DNA of 64,000 nt from Euryodendron excelsum (taxonomy: Eukaryota; Streptophyta; Magnoliopsida; Ericales; Pentaphylacaceae). The first letter of the stretch is position 1; each line of letters opens with the position of its first letter. Below, piece by piece: positions 11,700 through 23,721 of this stretch. Under the pieces are notes generated by a model. That model was not told where the DNA came from. It ran no database searches and saw only the letters and a program-made list of their open reading frames with translations. A program made the position numbers and the translations under genes. The stretch lies in contig CM065398.1 of the NCBI GenBank assembly GCA_033060915.1, positions 2,052,501 to 2,116,500 of the forward strand, given 5' to 3'.

Positions 11700-12517
11700 A
11701 GAAGAAGGAAGAAAAAGAAGACAGATTTGGAACTTCAAAACTTTCAGGCCTTATTATTTTATGTGTTTAAGTTTTATGTTTTATTTTTTTGAGTTTTAAT
11801 GGATGTTAAAATTATGAGTAACTAAATTTTTATATTAGGGTTGAAGATGACACTTCATGCTCTATAATGACTTTGACACGCGATTAATATATATTTCTCA
11901 TGTATGTTTTGATTGTTTAATATTCTTGCCTAGATTTAATTAACGTTAATAATTTTAGATATGAATTTCATGATTTGAGATTGTTGGATTAATTATTTAG
12001 TCCTATTATTCATTAATATAATTTCAAATATTAAATTTCTTATGTGATTTGTTTTCAAATGGATACATACGAATTTTTTGTCTTGAACATTAAGATTAGG
12101 AATAGTATACATTAGTTTATTTATTAAATTGAGTTTAATGATATATTTTTCATAATAACAAGTTTAATTACAACGTTATTGCAAAGTATTTGGAAAATAA
12201 TTTGAATTACGTGAAAAGTTATTACAATACATGTGTATGGATTCTAAAACCTTAGTCATCTTAATTTGATATCTCTCATCTATTTATTATTATTATCTAG
12301 ATTAATTGTTTACGTATTTACTTGGTAATTTATTTGTTTATGCTTATTGCTAGATTAGTTAAACCAACTTAAAATTTCTTGACTAGATTAGAGTGAAATA
12401 GATTTATTCTAATTTATTTTTTAAAAATTCACAATTATTTGTGGGATCGACATCGCACTCACTATCTTATACTTCAATACGATTTGTGCGTTTGCGAGTA
12501 TTAAAATTATCACATCA
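11700..12517 (+). repeat. 5' LTR (3' portion) of the gypsy element
   Basis: AT-rich DNA ends in a block typical of plant Athila-like LTRs (GTGGGATCGACATCGCACTC at about 12442, then TTTGTGCGTTTGCGAG, then ATTATCACA), immediately before the primer-binding site. The LTR start could not be fixed because no second copy is available to compare. Confidence 0.55.
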
Positions 12518-12529
12518 AGTTTTTTTGGC

Positions 12530-12549
12530 GCCGCGTTGTTGGAGACTTA
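12530..12549 (+). promoter_or_regulatory. Degenerate primer-binding site (tRNA-Asp type)
   Basis: TTGGCGCCGCGTTGTTGGAG follows the LTR end. Intact elements of this group carry TGGCGCCGTTGCCGGGGA, complementary to the tRNA-Asp 3' end. The first 8 bases match and the rest is mutated. Confidence 0.7.
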
Positions 12550-13102
12550 ATTAGAAAACAAATTAGATTCGAATTTACCAAACCATTGTACTAGTTTAGT
12601 TAGTTTCTTAAAAAAATTTCGCATAGAAAATATTTTAGATTTTTAGGTTCTGATTGTGAGCTGTTTTTCGGCTAATAAACATCATAATTTGAAAATTATT
12701 ATTTCTTGAAGAAGTGTAGCCCATTCAGGTATCTTTCTAACGCAACTTGAATCAACACAATCAGACTTCAGATACAGTCAAAATACTGACTACTGCGCAG
12801 AAAATTAAAAAAAAATGCAAGAGTTTTCCTCAAATCTTGATAATTTATCTCTCCGTTCATCTATTTAGTTTATTTGCATCTTCTAAATATTCTAATTAGA
12901 TCGGATTTAGGTCATTTTACTTCAAATTCATCTCTTGAATTGTGGATAGGACTTTTTTTTGTCTACTTTGTCTTCTCTAATTAGTGTATGTTCAGTTGTT
13001 GATCGAAGAATTTAGAGTTAAACATCATTTGATTTGGAGATTGAAAATACATTTAAGAGAGGTATAAGAAATCAAATAAAAGCAAATAAAAATATATCAA
13101 AC

Positions 13103-13883
13103 ATGGGAAATAACTTCGAAAATGTTAATAAATCCAAATCTCTTAGAGACTTATTTGCTTCTATAACCACAAATCCTCCTTTTTGTATAGTGTTGCCTAT
13201 AACTAATTCAACACACTTTGAGTTAAAGTCTCACATAATACAACTACTTCCAACATTTCATGGGTAAGAGAGAGAGGATCCTTACATGCATATAAAAGAT
13301 TTTCTTATAATCTGCGCTACGTTTAGGTTCCAAAATTTTTTGGATGAATATATAAAGTTGCGTCTTTTTCCTTTCTCTTTAAAGGATAAGACAAAGGTAT
13401 GGTTAAATTTTTTACCATCTGGCTTAGTCACTTCATGGGAGTCTCTAGTAAATAAATTTCTTTCTAATTTTTTTTTCAATGGCTAAGACTAATGCCTTAA
13501 GAAAAGAGATATCTTATTTCTCTCAGCAAGAAAATGAAAAATTTTAGAAAAGTTGGAAAAGATTTAAAGATTTGATTTTAAAATGTCCTCATCATAGTTT
13601 TGAGACATAGAGACTTGTGTGATACTTTTATAATAGTTTAACACAATCACACTAGAATATGACTGAATCCATGAATGGTGGGGTACTTTTAAGTTTTAGA
13701 GATGACAAAACCTATGAATTTCTTGAGAAATTTTCTAAAAGTTCCCAACAGTGGGATTTCACATTTAATAGGGATAAATCAGTCACTTCATCTAAAAAAG
13801 GGAGTTTATATGAGGTAAAAGATAATTCTAAAATAGAAATGAAGTTAGACAGTCTCACACGAAAGATAGAAGCTTTAGCTCTG
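13103..13883 (+). pseudogene. Gypsy gag, N-terminal half, broken
   Basis: ATG 13103 begins a gag of the plant retrotransposon_gag family, which forms the virus-like particle core. Visible blocks are a P-T-F-H-G block just before an in-frame TAA (13265-13267), E-D-P-Y-M-H-I-K-D-F just after it, a P-F-S-L-K-D-K-T-K-V-W-L block (about 13365-13405), and a C-P-H-H-x-F block near 13580 in another frame. The later part, M-N-G-G-V-L-L to L-T-R-K-I-E-A-L-A-L-N-R-S, reaches the hAT insertion point. There is at least one in-frame stop, one frameshift near 13485 and further stops near 13545-13650. It continues at 32342 after the insertion. Confidence 0.85.
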
Positions 13884-13891
13884 AATAGAAG
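13884..13891. repeat. Left 8-bp target-site duplication of the hAT element
   Basis: AATAGAAG abuts the hAT terminus. The partner AATAGGAG at 32334-32341 matches 7 of 8 bases. Both copies fall at the same place in the gag frame (L-N-R-S). Confidence 0.8.
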
Positions 13892-14104
13892 CAATGGCAG
13901 ACCCAGGATTTTACATGAGGGTGGGGCGAAGGTAAAAAAATTTTGTTTAAAGGAGGGTATTGCAAAATTTTTTTGTTTAAAGTAAGATGATTAATTCTAA
14001 TATAATGCAATGAATACAATAATATTCAAGATTCAATATATTAATATCAAATGTTTCTTACACAAAACAACGTTCAAATAAAAGTAAATGATAATTTACA
14101 ACAA

Positions 14105-16497
14105 TCCTCTTCGTTGTTTCATATTTTGAAACTTTTGCAAAATAGCTTCATTGTCTATAGTTTTGAATATGTCCCTTTCAATGTATGACACCAAACAATC
14201 ATTTATTCACTCATCTCCCATGCGATTGCGTAATGGAGTCTTGACAATCTTTATTGCAAAAAGGTCTCTCAATCGATGTAATTGCAACCGGTAATATTAA
14301 TGCCAACTTTACAAACAAATAGACTAATGGGTAGACACTATCATTTTTCGTTTAAACTAACTTTTGAGCAAGTTCACCAATCACTACCACTTCTGAAAAT
14401 TGATCATTAGAGCTTACATTTAGAATACAGGTCTCAAGTTGATTATAAAGTACCATAAGCTCAAGTGAAGAAAAATCATTAGGATAAAACTCAACAAACT
14501 GAAGCAACTTACTCTTATTAGAATCAAATAATGAATTGCTTGGATCAAGAGATTCCATACATAATAACAGCTATGTATTCACCTCATTAAAATGGTTATT
14601 CAACTTTTGAAGTTGCATATCTATCAACGTGTAAAATAACTTAACACGAAGTACATATTTAAGATGTGCAGTTTTTTGAGCATTGCGACATGATCTTTCT
14701 CGAAGTACAAACAAGTCATCCATATTTGGAATAATTATCTCATGTTTATCACAAATCAAAGAAACTCGATTCATCAAAGATTCCCATCCACCATCTCTCA
14801 ATTTTTGTAAATGTTGCTTGGATATCTTGACACAAGTCATGGCATTTACAATATCTTGATCTTTTTTTTGCAATAATTATGACAACTTATTTGTAATTCT
14901 CAAGATAGCTTTCATTAAGTGCAACTGGAATGCAAATTCAAAGTTTGGATGGCTTCCAATAGACTAGTTGCTTCGGCTCTTTGCTCTGAAAGTGTGCCGT
15001 CCTTTTTAACAACCTTAAGTACGCCAATCACCAAAGAGAATAGCAAAATCACACTCAAAAGTGTAGTATAATGTGAACTCCAACATATTTCTCCTGCTCT
15101 TTTCAATGTTGTTTTTTGATTCAAACCTCGCTGAGCCATAATTTCACTATTACAAATTTCTTCAACGATATTTTGAAATTGTTTCTCTCGAAAAATGTCC
15201 TTTACATGAGGCCCCCACAATATTTGACAAACTTATAACTAAATCAAAGAATAAACTAATTTTGTTGTACTTTTTGGCAACTGCTACAAATGTCAATTGA
15301 AGTTGATGCGTAAAGCAATGGATATAAAAAGCTAATTTATTATCAACATAATCAAAATGTTTAGACCATTGAATTTACCTTGCACATTGCTAGCTCCATC
15401 ATAACCTTGACCACGCAAACTTGACATACTTAATCTATGTTTGGCAAAAAGATACTCAATAGATGCCTTAAGTGATAAGGCAGTAGTATCCCCAAAATGT
15501 ACGATGCCAAAAACACGCTCAATGATACACCTTTTTTCTATTTACATAATGTAAAATAACTACCATTTGTTCTTTCACTAATATGTCACGAGAGTCGTTA
15601 ACTAAAATAGAGAATAATGCATCTCCAATATTTTTCAGGATAGTATTTGTGGTCTCAACTGCAGCTGCATTCATAATATCTTTTTGAATTTTAGGTGCTA
15701 TCATTTTGAGGTTTTCAGGAGTATTTTTCAACACAACTCTTTTGATGTCCTCATTGTGGTTGAAAAGAAAGTGTAGAAATTTAGGAAAGTTGCCTTCATT
15801 TGTTGATTTCTTAGATTCATTGTGACCACGAAAAGCCAATCCTTGACATAAGAGAAATCTAATACAATCAATTAATACAGTCAAGCAAGTGTGATAATCA
15901 ACTCAAGCTTGATTGAATTGTTTAGATAAACACCCCTCAATGTGTTGGCTTGCATTCATTAGATCTTTAAAAGCCCCCAAACATTTTGTGTGTATACTAT
16001 TATAGTCTCCAACATGCACATCGAGTTCTTTTTATTTATTTCCAATTTGTGAACCCCTTACTAATAAATTAATCACCACCACCTTGGTGACCACGTTTAT
16101 GCTTAAAGAGATAACAACACAAACAAAATGTAGCATCTTTTGCTATGCTGTACTTCAACCAACTACCATATTCATTGAATCACACAAGTATAAATATACG
16201 TCTTTCATTTCTAATGTCTCTTTAAAAGATAGCATGATTTTGATCTTGACAATGGCCTCTTTGCAAGTATGCTCTTCAAACTCTCTCTATCATTAGCATC
16301 ATAAGCATAGATGTTTTTTCTTAACCCAAGGTCTGCTGAAAGGTCATATAGACTGATCTCTACATGAGGTAACACATTTGATTCAACTTGTTCATTATTA
16401 GAACCACTAGCAAACTAATTCCCACTGAAGGATCTTGTTTTTTGCTCTTCAACATTTGATTCTTCACGTGTTCCGTTTTTAAAGTATTTTTTCATAA
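14105..16497 (-). pseudogene. hAT transposase (zinc-finger MYM-type protein 1-like / DUF4371), broken
   Basis: On the minus strand a CAG acceptor at about 16500 precedes an ATG that opens with M-K-K-Y-F-K. It continues through a D-L-S-A-D-L-G-L-R-K block (about 16330), a C-I-R-F-L-L-C-Q-G-L-A-F-R-G-H block (about 15850), N-H-N-E-D-I-K (about 15755), a D-S-R-D-I block (about 15590), L-R-G-Q-G-Y-D-G-A-S-N (about 15400), a G-L-N-Q-x-T-x-L-K-R-A-G block (about 15110), R-K-D-Q-D-I-V-N-A-M type sequence (14850) and an N-R-M-G-D-type C-terminal dimerisation end near 14215. Many stops and frameshifts break it, so no active transposase is possible. Confidence 0.9.
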
Positions 16498-16569
16498 CTG
16501 TGTCAAAATAAATATGTATATGTTCATAATTGTCAAGTTCTCAAGTAAAGCAAAAAAAAACATCATATT

Positions 16570-16710
16570 TGACTTTCTAACTCCAAGTGCATCCGTGCAT
16601 CCGTCAGTGCGTCCGTCACAATGTGTGCATCTGTGTAAATGCATCACAACAAAAATAACTAGTACGTTTAAGAAATTGAGTCTTCGACTCCAAGTGCATC
16701 TGTGCATTTG
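16570..16710. repeat. Short imperfect repeat inside the hAT upstream intron
   Basis: A CTCCAAGTGCATC(T/C)GTGCAT word occurs twice (about 16581 and 16687), with related GTGCATC words between. This makes a loose tandem array just before the CACTA insertion site. Confidence 0.5.
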
Positions 16711-16769
16711 TCTGTACATATATGCAAGTGCATCATCAACAGTAATGTTGCCATTTAAGTACCAGCAGT

Positions 16770-17215
16770 CACTACAAGAAAAAGCACGTTTAGTAACAAA
16801 TAAAATAGTCACTAAATGTTATTTTTTAGTTGCCAATATGAATTTGCGACTAAGGTGGCGACTAAATTATTTAGTGGCCTATTAGAGGTTACTAAATGTT
16901 ATGGCAACTAAGTTTTGGTTAGTCGCTGATATGTAATTAATGGCGACTAAACGTGGCGACTAAATTGGTAGTCGCCAAAAGGTAATTAGTCACCAAAAGA
17001 TGTCATATGGCAACCATTGATGTTAGTCGCAAAACTCCCATAGTTGCCAATACTTAGTCAGTGGCGACTACACTTTGCGACTAATTATTAGTCGCTATGG
17101 CTAATTGTTCGCCAAAGTCATCTTATAGTGACTAATATAAGTAGTTACAAATTCCACGGTCATAAGGAATTTCGCAACCAAAATATGTTAGTAGCCAAAG
17201 AATTAGTTGCTCATT
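16770..17215. repeat. CACTA left terminus and subterminal repeats
   Basis: More than fifteen words of the type GCGACTAA, TAGTCGC, AGTCACTA or GTTGCCAA occur in both orientations within about 450 bp of the end. In En/Spm-type elements such subterminal words are binding sites of the TNPA protein. The array here matches that layout. Confidence 0.85.
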
Positions 17216-18155
17216 TATTAAGAAGATATTGGAGACGACCATTATTATCCAAAACCTATACGAATCACAATCGATCAATTCTAACTTAACAAATACACAG
17301 AGCTTCGTATAAAGAAACTATATACTTAATTTCAATAAAAATATCAGTGCCAACATCCACAAAACTGTATCCACCTATGTAAACGATAAAATTCTAAAAT
17401 AAATGTAAATTAATCCAGCCAAGTCTAATATTCACAATCGGAAAGCTTTATAATTCATAAGTACGAACTAGCCTAAAATAACATGTGCAATTAGCCATAA
17501 TATTAACATCTAAAATTTTCGTCCCACCAAAACTTCGTCCCACAAAATCTTCATCCATAATGGCCATCAACAATCTATAAAAGAATAAACACAAAAAACA
17601 AAAGATTTCATTAGTAACAGTCCTAAAATAGAAATTGTAATATGATTACAAAAGACTTACAAAATCTGAACTTGATGTAGGCAGAATAAGAAAAAGTGAA
17701 TAACCATTGTGTCTTATTCATTATCCAACGGTCAATTTGATTTTGAGCAGAAGTGAGAGGCAATTTGATTTTGTTACAAATTCAGTGACTTTCCAATTGT
17801 TTTCTCTAGATAATCAGCCACGAATCATAATAATATCCTAAACTGAACTCAGAGGAGGTTTATTACACAGACTTGGTAGAGGTTCCTAGAGTGGGCATCA
17901 GTGTACATTGAATCATCTAACCAGCTAAACATGAATCAGACAAGTACAAACCATTTTGGCAAACATATTATTTTCAACTGCATATATAATTAAAAAGAGT
18001 TGGAGTGGCAAGAGATGGACCCATACCAAATTCCTTGACTATTTCCACATGCCTTCATCTGCTGCATTATCAAACGCTGAAGTTCGTCGAATTTTTTTTG
18101 TAGTTAATTATGGCTCCTCTTCTCATCCTTTCTCTCTCTTTGTTGCTCTTTCTGC
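17216..18155. other. CACTA interior left of the TNPA-like gene
   Basis: No coding match is seen. By position it could be the 3' untranslated region of the minus-strand TNPA-like gene or filler. AT-rich. Confidence 0.5.
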
Positions 18156-20450
18156 TCCTTTTCTCACTCCTCCCACTCCTTAGCTCGCTCCTCCTTCTCT
18201 CTTTCCCGTTCTTCACGAAGTATCTCTAATTCAGATGCAAGTATCTTCAGTTTTTTATTTGAACGAGATTCATTATCATAGCCTGAGGATGGCTTCGGAC
18301 CTACCCCAAACCCAAGGATGTACCCTTTTCTCTCACCAAGCGCTTTCCTTGAGATTTCTTCTGGTGTTATATGTATGCCGGATCCCTTAGCATCATCACG
18401 AATTTTCACCATCTCTTTCTGTCAAAAAAGAAACAAAGGTTATAAATTAGTTGCTATTTTTTGACAATACTAATAGTCGAGCTGGTATTGTACAAGAGTG
18501 TATAAGGCTCAAATATATACGTATTGCCTCTTGCATTCTGGGTGCAGCCACTCTTTTGTCTTTTTTGACTGATGTCCATCTTTAAAATAATCAATAAAAT
18601 ATGGCATTTCTTCATCTGTGGCCCGTGGCTGCAAAGTCAATGAACTACGCACATAAGTCATTTACTTGTATTGAAAAGATGAGTTATATACCTTAAAAAA
18701 TACAAAACTTATAGTGTGTTTTACATAACATCAACAATCACCTTTTTGGTCATCGTAGCAGCAAATGATCTCGATCCCAGGGAATGGTTGTACGACAACT
18801 TTTTCTTATTCTTTCTACCAGCTCTTGACCGTTTCTACAACAAAAAATATAAACTTAAACTTCAAACTGAATTAATCACAATTCGTTACAATTTTAAACT
18901 GAAATTAAATGGTGGTAAACTTACCCTAAATGTTTTACTCTTAAATACATAATCAATCATGTACTTCTAATCATCCACTATCACCCCCTTGTATGGTTCA
19001 TTGTATGGATCAACCATAGCTTTTTTTGACTTGCGATAATGCTTACTCATCTTGCCTTTCCAATTTTTATACAAAAGATTAACCCTCTTATTTATCACAG
19101 CAAGAACTACAGGGTTGTTCTCATCTGAATCCTCGTCAGTAGTGATGCAAAATTTGTCCTACCAACACAACAATAAGTTAAAAGTACTTGCAAACTGTTG
19201 AATATATAGTTTGTAACCTATTAATAAAAGATATTTGTAGTTGAGTAGTCTAGAACTATTATCCGCACAGACTGTAGAACAGTTTCCTTAACTATTGGGT
19301 CAACAAGTTTCCATCTCTCAGCAAATCCTTCAATAGGACAATACCTTCTAATTGCAATCCCCAGCTGGTTTGAACACATGGGAGCATAAGGACCGCAAAA
19401 TGTGTGAACCCTTCAAAAATTGGCATTAGGAGCCTTTCCCCGGAATTGTCATCAATTAGTTTAGTTAATCCTTTTCCAAGACTAGGCCCTCGCACACGCT
19501 TTGACCCTGACCCACCTGACAAATATTTTTAAGCAGACATTTTACCAATTACTATTTTAGTAGTTACACCGGTGGGTCTAGCAAGTATAAAGAAACTATA
19601 TATCATTTTACCTACACCCCTCGTAACAACAGGAATTGGTGCACTTGGTTCAGAGTGATCAATACTGTGCGATTGATTAGTCACCACAGGTGGCTATTCT
19701 AGCTGCTCTGAAGGCAAAGAATTCAATAAAATAGTGGTGGGTGGTGGCTCACTCGGGGATTGCAAATTCATAAGTGAGTTCCCGGTTGAAGATGATGATG
19801 TATTCCTTCTTTTCTTCCTCGAATGCTTGGTCACCTATTAAATTAAAATGCAATGCATTAGAGAAACATGTACATGAAAAGCGACTATGTTATTAAATAA
19901 TAAGTATTGTTATGAAAAAAAATAAAGTCATTAGTGACAACTGAATTATAAAATTGAGCATTACGGAACCAACTAATTAAAAAACTCCTTTGGTTTAGGT
20001 ATAACGTGATCAGGGGCAACTTGTTTAGCTGACAAAATCTTTCAAACCAATTCATTACTAAGTGTTGTCACAAATATTACCTTATCTGCTCGAGATTGAG
20101 ATAAATGGTCATTTTCGGTTGATGAGTATGTTCCTTCCTCATCTGAAGGTAGATACTCATCATCATTATGACTTTTATTCTTGTTTTTCTTCTGATTATC
20201 TCCATGCTTAGAACATGTACTTGAATTAAATAATGAATTTGACAATCACTTTAAATTTAAATCTGCAAGCCTTACATTGTTACTTTCAATTCTATTTTTT
20301 CTTTGCATCTCGTAGTCCATCACCGTCTTGGACATGCTTGTATTGTGACTTTCAATTGCATTTTTTCTTTACATCTCGTACTCCATCACCATCTGGGACA
20401 TACCTCTAGGCTTGATAAACAACTTACGCTTCATTAACATATCTGCAACT
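18155..20450 (-). pseudogene. TNPA-like CACTA accessory protein (plant transposase, Ptta/En/Spm, Transposase_24-like), broken
   Basis: Read on the minus strand, from about 20440, the pieces are: an N-terminal M-L-M-K-R-K-L block, a duplicated coiled-coil block with one stop (20276-20404), a Lys/Asp/Ser-rich stretch (20042-20245), R-G-P-S-L-G-K-G-L-T-K-L-I (about 19500-19440), a G-P-Y-A-P-M-C block after a frameshift near 19405, W-K-L-V-D-P-I-V-K (about 19310), V-I-N-K-R-V-N-L-L-Y-K-N-W (about 19100-19060), an F-K-S-K-T-F-R block (about 18940), an E-W-L-H-P-E-C-K-R block (about 18555), and G-S-G-I-H-I-T-P-E-E-I with a Glu/Arg-rich coiled coil to about 18165. This is the usual order of the TNPA-type second protein. 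Several introns are implied. It is the likely partner that binds the subterminal repeats. Confidence 0.8.
20276..20404. repeat. Tandem duplication of about 64 bp in the TNPA-like gene
   Basis: Two adjacent copies share a TGTnACTTTCAATTnnATTT start, TTTTTCTTTnCATCTCGTA and GGACAT end. On the coding strand this repeats the M-S-x-x-V-M-x-Y-E-M segment. One copy has a stop codon. Confidence 0.85.
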
Positions 20451-20717
20451 ATAACAGACATGAAATGTTCAAAAGTAATTAATATGATAAACTAAATGCA
20501 TTATGTATTGATGTAGAATCAATGACAGCATGTTTCAATATATATTGTAGCAAAAAGATGTACTGGTATGCACAGGTGTAACTCCTCCATTATCCAACAC
20601 CAATCTTACCTTTATATCCTCTCACAATGCCATATACATACATATATAAATGTATTTGTGTTCGTGGCAGCTGAAAACAGAGAGGTCAAAACAGTGCATA
20701 TATAACAGATTGGGGAT

Positions 20718-20830
20718 CCCGCGATGGCGCGCTAATAGCACAGAGAGGTTATTTCACAAGACGAAGGACCGCGCGATCGCGCGCTATAACTCGCGACCGC
20801 ACGCTTGACCTCGCCATCGCGCGGTTTGAC
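20718..20830. repeat. GC-rich palindromic cluster 1 (GCGCGATCGCGCGC type)
   Basis: Words GCGATGGCGCGC, GCGCGATCGCGCGC, CGCGACCGC and GCCATCGCGCGG occur in 110 bp of otherwise AT-rich element DNA, upstream of the TNPA-like gene. The central word is a near-perfect palindrome. The same words recur at clusters 2, 3 and 4. Confidence 0.85.
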
Positions 20831-20999
20831 GGGTTAACTGGCCTGGTCACAAACACAAAATTACAAATCGTGCGAGAAGGAAATAGGTAGTATTCAGAGT
20901 TAAAGATTGGCGTTGAGAGGCTCTCGTTATGGGCAAATCAGCCTAGAAATTGATTACACCAAATCAAAGCAACAAATTTAAAGCATCTAACTAGGGTTT

Positions 21000-21290
21000 C
21001 CTATGAATCGAATTAACAAATAATCTAAGCTTAAACAATCAGATTGCAAACCGTAAGAAGCATCGTACCTGAGGAGGAAGAGAGAAACGGATTGAGATTG
21101 TTCTTCTCTCTATATGTAGCCAGACATACAAGATTGTGGGAGAGAGAGAATAGAGAAGAGAGATTGTTTTGTTTTGATTGAGATCGATAGAAGGGTTTAC
21201 AGGGATTGACAAAGCTGAGGAAAATAAACGTGAGAAGTATTGCGCCATTTTTTGGAGGGAAATTTGGGAAACAAATTTTTTTCATACTCC
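21000..21290 (-). promoter_or_regulatory. Probable 5' leader, first donor and promoter side of the TNPA-like gene
   Basis: On the minus strand, pyrimidine-rich CTCTCTCCC blocks lead to CTTCCTCCTCAG/GTACGATG (about 21070). This is a good exon-intron donor for a leader exon. It lies 600 bp upstream of the first TNPA-like coding block, the usual arrangement in CACTA elements. No clear TATA box is assigned. Confidence 0.4.
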
Positions 21291-21299
21291 TTATATTTT

Positions 21300-23430
21300 A
21301 TAAATTATATTTAGAGTTTATTTTTTTAATTCTAAATACAGACGAGACTATTTTGACTCGTACCAATCATAATTTTGGTTTAATAAATTAATTCCAATCA
21401 ACTCCTTGTATCTTTATTTATTTTTTATTTAGTTGTAATGATTTATGTGAAATCATATAAAAAATTAAACAACCCAAAATATAAAGGGTTTTATGTAATT
21501 GAATTCTAATTGTATTAATAAATTAAAAAATTAAATAAAGAGAAATAGCATTAACTTATAAGAGATAAAACTAACTCAAATAGAGAGAAATCATTAATTC
21601 ATAGAATAGTATGGTAAATAATTTGCTTAGTGACATCAATTAACAGTAACTTTGTTCCGCTTGAAATTTATGTATTCTAAAATACATAGTCAAATAAAAT
21701 TATAGCAAGTATTTATTTTTCAAATATATATTAAAATATATACTTATATATATAAAAATGTAGTGGCGGAGATTGTGAGGCCTTTAAAAGCTCAATGCTA
21801 ATTTTCTAAAAATTTTGAAATATGAGAAAGCTACGTGGCAAAAAAGTTAGAGTTTTAAAACCTGATTGGTCAAAAACTTATTTAGGATTTGAAAAAAAAA
21901 ATTCCTAAAATCTCTCTTTAAATCCTAAAATTTATTGATTAAGAAAATATTCAAGAAAAATCCGCACATGCATTAATTCTCTCTCTGTTTTGATTTTTTT
22001 TAAACATTTAAACTTCAAAAAAGTTGAGTGACAATATTGATTGGCCAATAAATCCTTAATTGATCCTCTTTCTAAAATATGTACCTAATTCCTAAAATCT
22101 CGCATTAAGAAAAATTTTCAAAACAAAACTGTGCACATATGTTATAATATTATATCGCTCTTGCTCATCTTTGGCAGGCGATCACATTAAATCTCTATAG
22201 TTCTCCTTTTAATGATTAATCTCTATATTTCATCTCATATTTTTCTTGTATGCATGATTATCGTGAATTCAGTTGTCCTTTATTATTTTTTTTTTGGGTA
22301 TCTTTAGGCTTTTGTGTAATTTACTAATCTTTAATTTTTTTGAATACTATTGGTAAATTTATCATTATATTCTCTTTGTCTAATGAAGCCTCTATTTTGA
22401 TTTGTTATTTACTAAAGTTCAAAACAGATTATCATCCTTTGGAGAAGTTTAAAGAACTAAAGAACTTCTGAAAGTTTAAGAGTGGAAAAAGAGTCATGAA
22501 ACTTGAGCAGAAGTTTAAAAGTTGAGGAAGAGCCAAGGAATTTTTGAGTAATTGAAATTTTTCTATTTCTTATTCATTTATCCTTTCGTTTTTCTTTTCA
22601 CTAGGAGTTCATCATTGCATTCAATACTTCAGTAGTTGGATATTATTACTTTTCTTATTCATTTTTTCTTTATTTTTTATGTAGAAAAGAAATCATTGCC
22701 CTAAATTGATTAGCGTTGGATTATGCATCCTTTATTCTGTCCATCTAAATCTTTTGTCTCAGACATTTTGTAATATATCATGTGTTGAAAGAATACAAAT
22801 CGTTTGTCAATGAAAACTGCACATTTAAAATTTTTTTTTTAGAACATGTACCTAAATGTAAATTGTATTCCTTTTTAATTGTACATTTTTTTTTTAAATT
22901 ATACATTTTGATGCTTGAATACATTTTAATATTGTTTCAAATTCATTCTTCCCAACATAATCGTGTCAATATTAGGTTAGATTATGTTAGATGAGATTAG
23001 ATATGCCACATCGAGAGAGAATTTAGGAAATTAAAATTAGTTGCCTAATAAATTAAAAGCCATGACCACATTTTATAGTATTCAAAGTTTAAAAAACCTA
23101 AACAAAAAATTTAAATGTAGTTGGGAGAGAAGATTTTTTATGAAAAAATTGCGTTGGATAAGACATGACAAATGGAGATTAGATATGGTAACGCGTAATT
23201 CAAAATTATATTTTTCCTATATTTTTAATGGTGATATATGTTTCCCATGAAATTTTTTCTATATTTTTTAAAAATAACACATTTAATTCAAAATTAAGAC
23301 CGCATAGCGTCTTTGGTTGTCATAATGAAAATTATTTTACGTCCAAGATTTGTTATCTTGGTTTCAAAAATTATTTTTGTTATCTTAGTTAATACTTTAA
23401 TTTTCATAATTAAAAATGAGATTATGAAGG
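21300..23430. other. AT-rich spacer inside the CACTA element
   Basis: No gene or recognised repeat is supported. The spacer lies between two divergently read genes, so both promoters may be in it. Confidence 0.5.
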
Positions 23431-23434
23431 CAGC

Positions 23435-23476
23435 AAGCGCACGATCGCGCGCTTATTACCGCAGGATCGCGCGCTC
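23435..23476. repeat. GC-rich palindromic cluster 2
   Basis: Contains CGCACGATCGCGCGCTTATTA and GGATCGCGCGC words, located about 250 bp upstream of the putative plant transposon protein gene. Confidence 0.85.
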
Positions 23477-23721
23477 ACAATTCAGATATCAGCAATTTCG
23501 GGGTCACTTGTATTTTACGTCTAGTTTTCTCTTCTCATCTCACGATAGCGCCCTAGGTTCTTCACCCAGCTACTGAGTTCATCTTCTTTGTTGGTTTGCA
23601 CCGATTAATTGTCATTTTGGTAAGGTTCTTACTCGTTAATCTTGCTTGTTTGATGTTTTTTCCATTCTAGGGTTTCATTGTGTTAGATTTGGGTTGTTGA
23701 AATTACTTGTTCTTGTTTACA

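Noticed and set aside
21770..22150. Possible Helitron end near 21770
   Set aside because: No TC start, CTRR end or 3' hairpin could be matched.
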